DNA from: Dipteronia dyeriana
Lineage: Eukaryota; Streptophyta; Magnoliopsida; Sapindales; Sapindaceae
Assembly: GCA_032871835.1 (NCBI GenBank)
Contig: CM065296.1
Span: forward strand, 54,217,288 to 54,281,287
Direction: 5' to 3'
Length of the DNA stretch: 64,000 nucleotides
Part shown: one piece after another, positions 51,499-62,283 of the stretch
Layout: each line of letters begins with the position of its first letter
Position numbering within the stretch: the first letter of the stretch is position 1
Notes under the pieces: model-generated
The model's database searches: none
The model's input: the letters and a program-made list of their open reading frames with translations, nothing else
Told to the model about the DNA's origin: nothing
Translations under genes and position numbers: made by a program

Positions 51499-52667
51499 TT
51501 GAGATCTGGATGGCAACTATGCTCCTACACTCAGATCCTTCTTAGGGGTGGTAGCCAGACCAAGGCATCAGGTTCGCTACCTAGCTATTTCCTAGTCTTG
51601 AGATCTTGATGGCATTTATTCTCTTACACTAAGAACCTTCTTGTGGGTGGTAGCCCAACCAAGGCATCAGGTGCGCTACCTATCTAATTCCTAGTCTTAA
51701 GATCTGGGTGGCAACTATGCTCTTACTCTAAGAACCTTCTTGGGGGTGGTAGCTCGACCAAGGCATCAGCAGCGCTATCTAGCTATTTCCAGGTCCTGAG
51801 ATCTGGATGGCAACTATGCTCTTACACTCAGTTCCTTCTTAGGGGTGGTAGCCCGACTAAGGCATTAGGAGCGCTACCTAGCTATTTCCTGGTCTTTAGA
51901 TCTGGATGACAACTATGCTCTTACACTCGGTAGCCCGACCAAGGCATCAGGAGCGCTTCCTAACTATTTCCTGGTCTTGAGATCAGGGTGGCAACAATGC
52001 TCTTTCACTCAGACCCTTCTTAGGATGGTAGCCCGACCAAGGCAACAGGTGTGCTACCTAGCTATTTCCTAGTCTTGAGATCTGGATGGCATTTATTCTT
52101 TTACACTAAGAACCTTCTTGTGGGTGGTAGCCCGACCATGGCATCAGGTGCGCTACCTATCTATTTCCTAGTCTTAATATCTGGGTGGCAACTATGCTCT
52201 TACTCTAAGAACCTTCTTGGGGTGGTAGCCCGACCAAGGCATCAGGAGCGCTATCTAGCTATTTCATGGTCTTGGGATCTACATGACAACTATGCTTTTA
52301 CACTCAGACCCTTCTTGGGGGTGGTAGCCCGACCAAGGCAACAGGAGCGCTATCTAGCTTTTTCCTGGTCTTGTCATCTAAATGGCAACTATGCTCTTAC
52401 ACTCAGACACTTGTTAGGGGTAGTAACCCGACCAAGGAAACAGGAGCGCTACCTAGCTATTTACTGGTCTTGAGATTTGGATGACAACTATGCTCTTACT
52501 TTTAGACCCTTCTTGGGGGTGGTAGCCCGACCAAGGCAACAGGAGCGCTGCCTAGCTATTTACTGGTCTTGAGATCTGGATGACAACTATGCTCTTACAC
52601 TCAGACCCTTCTTGGGGGTGGTAGCCCGACCAAGGCATTAGGAGGGATATCTAGCTATTTCCTGGTC
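51499..52667 (+). repeat. Last unit of the 46-52 kb higher-order series (1,169 bp)
   Basis: This unit starts like units 1-4 and keeps the short monomer (51,928), the CATTT pair, and the GTCATCTAAATGG and GAGATTTGG monomers. It ends early, passing at 52,668 into a CATTT cassette with TGTTGTGGGTGG. One base is missing at about 52,220 (CTTGGGGTGG), which joins two frames into a 140-codon open frame. Confidence 0.72.
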
Positions 52668-55600
52668 TTGAGATCTGGATGGCAACTATGCTCTTACACT
52701 CAGATCCTTCTTAGGGGTGGTAGCCAGACCAAGGCATCAGGTTCGCTACCTAGCTATTTCCTAGTCTTGAGATCTAGATGGCATTTATTCTCTTACACTA
52801 AGAACCTTGTTGTGGGTGGTAGCCTGACCAAGGCATCAGGTGCGCTACCTATCTATTTCCTAGTCTTAAGATCTGGGTGGCAACTATGCTCTTACTCTAA
52901 GAACCTTTTTGGGGGTGGTAGCCCGACCAAGGCATCAGAAGCGCTATCTATCTATTTTATGGTTTTGAGATCTAGATGACAACTATGCTTTTACACTCAG
53001 ACCCTTCTTGGGGGTGGTAGCCCGACCAAGGCATCAGCAGCGCTATCTAGCTATTTCCTGGTCCTGAGATCTGGATGGCAACTATGCTCTTACACTCAGT
53101 TCCTTCTTAGGGGTGGTAGCCCGACCAAGGCATCAGAAGCGCTATCTATCTATTTTATGGTCTTGAGATCTAGATGACAACTATGCTCTTACAGTCAGAC
53201 CCTTCTTGGGGGTGGTAGCCCGACCAAGGCATCATGAGGGCTATCTAGCTATTTCCTTGTCTTGAGATCTGGATGACAACTATGCTCTTACAGTCAGACC
53301 CTACTTGGGGGTAGTAGCCCGACCAAGGAACAAGGAGCACTACCTAGCTATTTCCTGGTCTTGAGATATGGATGGCAAGTATGCTCTTAAACTCAGTTCC
53401 TTCTTAGGGGTGGTAGCCTGACCAAGGCATTAGAAGCGCTACCTAGCTATTTCCTGGTATTGAGATCTGGATGACAGCAATGCTCTTACACTCGGTAGCC
53501 CGACCAAGGCATCAAGAGCGCTTCCTAGCTATTTCCTGGTCTTGAGATCTGGATGGAAACTTTGGTCTTACACTCAAATCCTTCTTAGTTGTGGTAGCCC
53601 GACCAAGGCAACAGGAGCGTTATATAGCTATTTCATGGTCTTGAGATCTAGATGACATTTATGCTTTTACACTCTGACCCTTCTTGGGGGTGGTAGCCCA
53701 ACCAAGGCATCAGCAACGCTATCTAGCTATTTCCTGGTCCTGAGATCTGGATGGCAACTATGCTCTTACACTCAGTTCCTTCTTAGGGGTGGAAGCCCGG
53801 CCAAGCCATTAGGAACGCTACCTAGCTATTTCCGGGTATTGAGATCTGGATGACAGCAATGCTGCTACACTCGGTAGCCCGACCAAGGCATCAGGAGCGC
53901 TTCCTAGTTATTTCCTGGTCTTGAGATCTGGATGGCAACTATGGTCTTACACTCAAATCCTTCTTAGTTGTGGTAGCCCGACCAAGGCAACAGGAGCGTT
54001 ATCTAGCTATTTCATGGTCTTGAGATCTAGATGGCATTTATTCTCTTACACTAAGAACCTTGTTGTGGGTGGTAGCCCTACCAAGGCATCAGGTGTGCTA
54101 CCTATCTATTTCCTAGTCTTAAGATCTGGGTGGCAACTATGCTCTTACTCTAAGAACCTTCTTGGGGGTGGTAGCCCGACCAAGGCATCAGGAGCGCTAT
54201 CTAGCTATTTCATGGTCTTGGGATCTACATGACAACTATGCTTTTACACTCAGACCCTTCTTGGGGGTGGTAGCCCGACCAAGGCATCAGCAGCGCTATC
54301 TAGCTATTTCCTGGTCCTGAGATCTGGATGGCAACTATGCTCTTACACTTAGTTCCTTCTTGGGGGTGGTAGCCCGACCAAGGCAACAGGAGCGCTATCT
54401 AGCTTTTTCATGGTCTTGTCATCTAAACAGAAACTATGCTCTTACACTCAAACACTTCTTAGAGGTAGTAACCCGACCAAGGCAACATAGCGCTACCTAG
54501 CTATTTACTGGTCTTGAGATTTGGATGACAACTATGCTCTTACTTTTAAACCCTTCTTGGGGGTGGTAGCCCGACCAAGGCAACCGGAGCGCTGTCTAGC
54601 TATTTACTGGTCTTGAGATCTGGATGACAACTATGCTCTTACACTCAGACCCTTCTTGGGGGTGGTAGCCCGACCAAGGCATTAGGAAGGATATCTAGCT
54701 ATTTCCTAGTCTTGAGATCTGGATGGCAACTATGCTGTTACACTCAGATCCTTCTTAGGGGTGGTAGCCAGACCAAGGCATCAGGTTCGCTACCTAGCTA
54801 TTTCCTAGTCTTGAGATCTAGATGGCATTTATTCTCTTACACTAAGAACCTTGTTGTTGGTGGTAGCCTGACCAAGGCATCAGGTGCGCTACCTATCTAT
54901 TTCCTAGTCTTAAGATCTGGGTGGCAACTATGCTCTTACTCTAAGAACCTATTTGGGGGTGGTAGCTCGACCAAGGCATCAGAAGCGCTATCTATCTATT
55001 TTATGGTCTTGAGATCTAGATGACAACTATGCTTTTACACTCAGACCCTTCTTGGGGGTGGTAGCCTGACCAAGGCATCAGGAGGGATATCTAGCTATTT
55101 CCTGGTCTTAAGATCTGGATGGCAACTATGCTCTTACACTCAGATCCTTCTTAGGGGTGGTAGCCAGACCAAGGCATCAGGTTCACTACCTAGCTATTTC
55201 CTAGTCTTGAGATCTGGATGGCATTTATTCTCTTACACTAAGAACCTTCTTGTAGGTGGTAGCCAAACCAAGGCATCAGGTGCGCTACCTATCTATTTCC
55301 TAGTCTTAAGATCTGGGTGGCAACTATGCTCTTACTATAAGAACTTTCTTGGGGGTGGTAGCCCGACCAAGGCATCAGAAGCGCTATCTATCTATTTTAT
55401 GGTCTTGAGATCTGGATGACAACTATGCTCTTAGACTCAGATCCTTCTTGGGGGTGGTCTCCCGACCAAGGCATCAGGAGGGATATCTAGCTATTTCCTG
55501 GTCTTGAGATCTGGATGACAACTATGCTCTTACAGTCAGACCCTTCTTGGAGGTGTTAGCCCGACCAAGGCATCAGGAGGGCTATCTAGCTATTTCCTTG

Positions 55601-58600
55601 TCTTGAGATCTGGATGACAACTATGCTCTTACAGTTAGACCCTTCTTGGGGGTGGTAGCCCGACCAAGGCAACAGGAGCGCTACCTAGCTTTTTCCTGGT
55701 CTTGTGATCTAAATGGCAACTATGCTCTTACACTCAGACACTTCTTGGGGGTGGTAACCCGACCAAGGCAACGAGAGCGCTACCTAGCTATTTCCTGGTC
55801 TTGAGATTTGGATGACAACTATGCTCTTACTTTTAGACCCTTCTTGGGGGTGGTAGCCCGACCAAGGAAACAGGAGCGCTGCCTAGCTATTTACTGGTCT
55901 TGAGATCTGGATGACAACTATGCTCTTACACTCAGTTCCTTCTTAGGGGTGGTAGCCTGACCAAGGCATCAGAAGCGCTATCTATCTATTTTATGGTCTT
56001 GAGATCTAGATGACAACTATGCTCTTACAGTCAGACCCTTCTTAGGGGTGGTAGCCCGACCAAGGCATTAGGAGGGATATCTAGCTTTTTCCTGGTATTG
56101 AGATCTGGATGACAGCAATGCTATTACACTCGATAGCCCGACCAAGGCATCAAGAGCGCTTCCTAGCTATTTCCTGGTCTTGAGATCTGGATGGCAACTA
56201 TGGTCTTACACTCAAATTCTTCTTAGTTGTGGTAGCCCGACCAAGGCAGCAGGAGCGTTATCTAGCTATTTCATGGTCTTGAGATCTAGATGACATTTAT
56301 GCTTTTACACTCAGACCCTTCTTGAGGGTGGTAGCCTGACCAAGGCATCAGCAGCGCTATCTAACTATTTCCTGGTCCTGAGATCTGGATGGCAACTATG
56401 CTCTTACACTCAGTTCCTTCTTAGGGGTGGTAGCCTGACCAAGGAATTAGGAGCGATACCTAGCTATTTCCTGGTATTGAGATCTGGATGACAACAATGC
56501 TCTTACACTCGGTAGCCCGACCAAGGCATCAGGAGCGCTTCCTAGCTATTTCCTGGTCTTGAGATCTGGATGGCAACTATGGTCTTACACTTAAATCCTT
56601 CTTAGTTGGGGTATCCCGACAAAGGCATCAGGAGCGCTACCTAGCTATTTACTGGTCTTGAGATCTGGATGACAACTATGGTCTTACACTTAAATCCTTC
56701 TTAGGGGTGGTAGCCCGACCAAGGCATTAGGAGGGATATCTAGCTTTTTCCTGGTATTGAGATCTGGATGACAGCAATGCTATTACACTCGATAGCCCGA
56801 CCAAGGCATCAAGAGCGCTTCCTAGCTATTTCCTGGTCTTGAGATCTGGATGGCAACTATGGTCTTACACTCAGATCCTTCTTAGGGGTGGTAGCCAGAC
56901 CAAGGCATCAGGTTCGCTACCTAGCTATTTCCTAGTCTTGAGATCTAGATGGCATTTATTCTCTTACACTAAGAACCTTGTTGTGGGTGGTAGCCTGACC
57001 AAGGCATCAGGTGCGCTACCTATCTATTTCCTAGTCTTAAGATCTGGGTGGCAACTATGCTCTTACTCTAAGAACCTATTTGGGGGTGGTAGCCCGACCA
57101 AGGCATCAGAAGCGCTATCTATCTATTTTATGGTCTTGAGATCTAGATGACAACTATGCTTTTACACTCAGACCCTTCTTGGGGGTGGTAGCCCGACCAA
57201 GGCATCAGCAGCGCTATCTAGCTATTTCCTGGTCCTGAGATCTGGATGGCAACTATGCTCTTACACTCAGTTCCTTCTTAGGGGTGGTAGCCTGACCAAG
57301 GCATCAGAAGCGCTATCTATCTATTTTATGGTCTTGAGATCTAGATGACAACTATGCTCTTACAGTCAGACCCTTCTTTTGGGTGGTAGCCCGACCAAGG
57401 CATCATGAGGGCTATCTAGCTATTTCCTTGTCTTGAGATCTGGATGACAACTATGCTCTTAAACTCAGTTCCTTCTTAGGGGTGGTAGCCTGACCAAGGC
57501 ATTAGAAGCGCTACCTAGCTATTTCCTGGTATTGAGATCTGGATGACAGCAATGCTCTTACACTCGGTAGCCCGACCAAGGCATCAGGAGCGCTTCCTAG
57601 CTATTTCCTGGTCTTGAGATCTGGATGGCAACTATGGTTTTACACTCAAATCCTTCTTAGTTGTGGTAGCCTGACCAAGGAAACAAGAGCGTTATCTAGC
57701 TATTTCATGGTCTTGAGATCTAGATGACATTTATGCTTTTACACTCAGACCCTTCTTTGGGGTGGTAGCCCGACCAAGGCATCAGCTGCGCTATCTAGCT
57801 ATTTCCTGGTCCGGAGATCTGGATGGCAACTATGCTCTTACACTCAGTTCCATTCTTAGGGGTGGTAGCCTGACCAAGGAATTAGGAGCGATACCTAGCT
57901 ATTTCCTGGTATTGAGATCTGGATGACGTGCAATGCTCTTACACTCGGTAGCCCGACCAAGGCAACAGGATCGCTTCCTAGCTATTTCCTGGTCTTGAGA
58001 TCTGGATGGCAACTATGGTCTTACACTTAAATCCTTCTTAGTTAGGGTAGCCCGACAAAGGCATCAGGAGCGCTACCTAGCTATTTCCTGGTTTTGAGAT
58101 CTGGATGGCAACTATGCTCTTACTCTAAGAACCTTCTTAGGGGTGGTAGCCCGACAAAGGCATCAGGAGCGCTACCTAGCTATTTACTGGTCTTGAGATC
58201 TGGATGACAACTATGCTCTTACACTCAGACCCTTCTTGGAGGTGGTAGCCCGACCAAGGCATCAGGAGGGATATCTAGCTATTTCCTGGTCTTGAGATCT
58301 GGATGGCAACTATGCTATTACACTCAGATCCTTCTTAGGGGTGGTAGCCAGACCAAGGCATCAGGTTCACTACCTAGCTATTTCCTAGTCTTGAGATCTG
58401 GATGGCATTTATTCTCTTACACTAAGAACCTTCTTGTAGGTGGTAGCCAAACCAAGGCATCAGGTGCGCTACCTATCTATTTCCTAGTCTTAAGATCTGG
58501 GTGGCAACTATGCTCTTACTATAAGAACTTTCTTGGGGGTGGTAGCCCGACCAAGGCATCAGAAGCGCTATCTATCTATTTTATGGTCCTGAGATCTGGA

Positions 58601-60339
58601 TGACAACTATGCTCTTAGACTCAGATCCTTCTTGGGGGTGGTCTCCCGACCAAGGCATCAGGAGGGATATCTAGCTATTTCCTGGTCTTGAGATCTGGAT
58701 GACAACTATGCTCTTACAGTCAGACTCTTCTTGGAGGTGTTAGCCCGACCAAGGCATCAGGAGGGCTATCTAGCTATTTCCTTGTCTTGAGATCTGGATG
58801 ACAACTATGCTCTTACAGTTAGACCCTTCTTGGGGGTGGTAGCCAGACCAAGGCAACAGGAGCGCTACCTAGCTTTTTCCTGGTCTTGTGATCTAAATGG
58901 CAACTATGCTCTTACACTCAGACACTTCTTGGGGGTGGTAACCCGACCAAGGCAACGGGAGCGCTACCTAGCTATTTCCTGGTCTTGAGATTTGGATGAC
59001 AACTATGCTCTTACTTTTAGACCCTTCTTGGGGGTGGTAGCCCGACCAAGGAAACAGGAGTGCTGCCTAGCTATTTACTGGTCTTGAGATCTGGATGACA
59101 ACTATGCTCTTACACTTAGACCCTTCTTAGGGGTGGTAGCCCGACCAAGGCATTAGGAGGGATATCTAGCTTTTTCCTGGTATTGAGATCTGGATGACAG
59201 CAATGCTATTACACTCGATAGCCCGACCAAGGCATCAAGAGCGCTTCCTAGCTATTTCCTGGTCTTGAGATCTGGATGGCAACTATGGTCTTACACTCAA
59301 ATTCTTCTTAGTTGTGGTAGCCCGACCAAGGCAGCAGGAGCGTTATCTAGCTATTTCATGGTCTTGAGATCTAGATGACATTTATGCTTTTACACTCAGA
59401 CCCTTCTTGGGGGTGGTAGCCTGACCAAGGCATCAGCAGCGCTATCTAACTATTTCCTGGTCCTGAGATCTAGATGGCAACTATGCTCTTACACTCAGTT
59501 CCTTCTTAGGGGTGGTAGCCTGACCAAGGAATTAGGAGCGATACCTAGCTATTTCCTGGTATTGAGATCTGGATGACAACAATGCTCTTACACTCGGTAG
59601 CCCGACCAAGGCATCAGGAGCGCTTCCTAGCTATTTCCTGGTCTTGAGATCTGGATGGCAACTATGGTCTTACACTTAAATCCTTCTTAGTTGGGGTATC
59701 CCGACAAAGGCATCAGGAGCACTACCTAGCTATTTACTGGTCTTAAGATCTGGATGACAACTATGCTCTTACACTCAGACCCTTCTTGGGGTGGTAGCCC
59801 GACCAAGGCATCATGAGGGATATCTAGCTATTTCCTGGTCTTAAGATCTGGATGGCAACTATGATCTTACACACAGATCCTTCTTAGGGGTGGTAGCCAG
59901 ACCAAGGCATCAGGTTCACTACCTAGCTATTTCCTAGTCTTGAGATCTGGATGGCATTTATTCTCTTACACTAAGAACCTTCTTGTGGGTGGTAGCCAAA
60001 CCAAGGCATCAGGTGCGCTACCTATCTATTTCCTAGTCTTAAGATCTGGGTGGCAACTATGCTCTTACTCTAAGAACCTTCTTGGGGGTGGTAGCCCGAC
60101 CAACGCATCAGAAGCGCTATCTAAATATTTTATGGTCTTGAGATCTGGATGACAACTATGCTCTTAGACTCAGATCCTTCTTGGGGGTGGTAGCCTGACC
60201 AAGGCATCAGGAGGGATATTTAGCTATTTCCTGGTCTTGAGATCTGGATGACAACTATGCTCTTACAGTCAGACCCTTCTTGGAGGTGTTAGCCCGACCA
60301 AGGCATCAGGAGGGCTATCTAGCTATTTCCTTGTCTTGA
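52668..60339 (+). repeat. Shuffled cassette region with a 3,184-bp-spaced duplication
   Basis: A three-monomer cassette (GGCAACTATG monomer, CATTTATT monomer, GGGTGGCAACTATG monomer) starts at 52,668, 54,712, 56,839 and 58,292, and with variants at 55,108, 59,840 and 60,534. Block 55,060-56,630 is repeated at 58,240-59,720. Markers CTTAGACTCAGATCC with GGTGGTCTCCCG at about 55,430 and 58,614 are 3,184 bp apart, and the right copy lacks one monomer at about 59,110. Short monomers are frequent here, often in pairs about 380 bp apart (53,493/53,872; 56,131/56,510; 57,565/57,946; 59,216/59,595). Single-base gains lie at about 57,848 and 57,927. Confidence 0.72.
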
Positions 60340-62283
60340 GATCTGGATGACAACTATGCTCTTACTTTTAGACCCTTCTTGGGGGTGGTAGCCCGACCAA
60401 GGCAACAAGAGCGCTGCCTAGCTATTTACTGGTCTTGAGATCTGGATGACAACTATGCTCTTACACATAGACCCTTCTTGGGGGTGGTAGCCCGACCAAG
60501 GCATTAGGAGGGATATCTAGCTATTTCCTGGTCTTGAGATCTGGATGGCAACTATGCTCTTACACTCAGATCCTTCTTAGGGGTGGTAGCCAGACCAAGG
60601 CATCAGGTTCGCTACCTAGTTATTTCCTAGTCTTGAGATCTAGATGGCATTTATTCTCTTACACTAAGAACCTTGTTAAGGGTGGTAGCCCGACCAAGGC
60701 ATCATGTGCGCTACCTATCTATTTCCTAGTCTTAAGATCTGGGTGGCAACTATTCTCTTACAATAAGAACCTTCTTGGGGGTGGTAGCCCGACCAAGGCA
60801 TCAGAAGCGCTATCTATCTATTTTATGGTCTTGAGATCTAGATGACAACTATGCTATTACAGTCAGACCCTTCTTGGGGTGGTAGCCCGACCAAGGCATC
60901 ATGAGGGCTATCTAGCTATTTCCTTGTCTTGAGATCTGGATGACAACTATGCTCTTACAGTCAGACCCTACTTGGGGGTAGTAGCCCGACCAAGGAACCA
61001 TGAGCACTACCTAGCTATTTCCTGGTCTTGAGATATGGATGGCAAGTATGCTCTTAAACTCAGTTCCTTCTTAGGGGTGGTAGCTTGACCAAGACATTAG
61101 AAACGCTACCTAGCTATTTCCTGGTATTGAGATCTGGATGACAGCAATGCTCTTACACTCGGTATCCCGACCAAGGCATCATGATCGCTTCCTAGCTATT
61201 TCCTGGTCTTGAGATCTGGATGGAAACTATGGTCTTACACTCAAATCCTTCTTAGTTGTGGTAGCCCGACAAAGGCAACAGGAGCGTTATCTAGCTATTT
61301 CATGGTCTTGAGATCTAGATGACATTTATGCTTTTACACTCAGACCCTTCTGGGGGGTGGTAGCCCGACCAAGGCATCAGCAGCGCTATCTAGCTATTTC
61401 CTGGTCCTGAGATCTGGATGGCAACTATGCTCTTACACTCAGTTCCTTCTTAGGGGTGGTAGCCCGACCAAGGCATTAGGAGCGCTACCTAGCTATTTCC
61501 TGGTCTAGATATCTGGATGACAGCTATGCTCTTACACTCGGTAGCCCGACCAAGGCATCAGGAGCGCTTCCTAGCTATTTCCTGTTCTTGAGATCTGGAT
61601 GGCAACTATGCTCTTTCACTCAGACCCTTCTTAGGGTGGTAGCCCGACCAAGGCAACAGGAGCGCTACCTAGCTATTTCCTGGTCTTGAGATATGGAAGA
61701 CAACTATGCTCTTACACTTGGACCCTTCTTGGGAGTGGTAGCTCGACCAAGGCATCATGAGAGCAATCTAGCTATTTCTTGGTCTTGAGATCTTTATGGC
61801 AACTATGCTCTTACACCTATATCCTTCTTGGGGGTGGTAGCCTGACCAAGGCATCGGGAGGGCTATCTAGCTATTTCCGTGACTTGAGATTTGGATGCCA
61901 ACTATGCTCTTAGACTCATATCCTCCTTGGGGGTGGTAGCCCGACCAAGGCATCTGGAGGGATATCTAGCTATTTCCTGGTCTTGAGATCTGGATGACAA
62001 CTATGCTCTTACAGTCAGACCCTTCTTGGAGGTGTTAGCCCGACCAAAGCATCAGGAGGGCTATCTAGCTATTTCCTTGTCTTGAGATCTGGATGACAAC
62101 TATGCTCTTACAGTCAGACCCTTCTTGGGGGTGGTAGCCCGACCAAGGCAACAGGAGCGCTACCTAGCTTTTTCCTGGTCTTGTGATCTAAATGACAACT
62201 ATGCTCTTACACTCAGACACTTCTTGGGGGTGGTAACCCGACCAAGGCAACAGGAGCACTACCTAGCTATTTCCTGGTCTTGA
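60340..62283 (+). repeat. 1,944-bp tandem duplication, copy 1
   Basis: Landmarks repeat exactly 1,944 bp apart: 60,534/62,478, 60,841/62,785, 61,160/63,104 and 61,539/63,483. The unit is about 20 monomers, two of them of the 82-bp type. The left edge is at about 60,340, where the sequence switches within a monomer to CTTACTTTTAGACCC. Only scattered base differences separate the two copies. Confidence 0.9.

Noticed and set aside
52051..52473. A 140-codon open frame that switches from one satellite frame to another
   Set aside because: The switch comes from a 1-bp loss at about 52,220. A protein would not be expected to change reading frame of its repeat midway. It is an artefact of satellite length variation.
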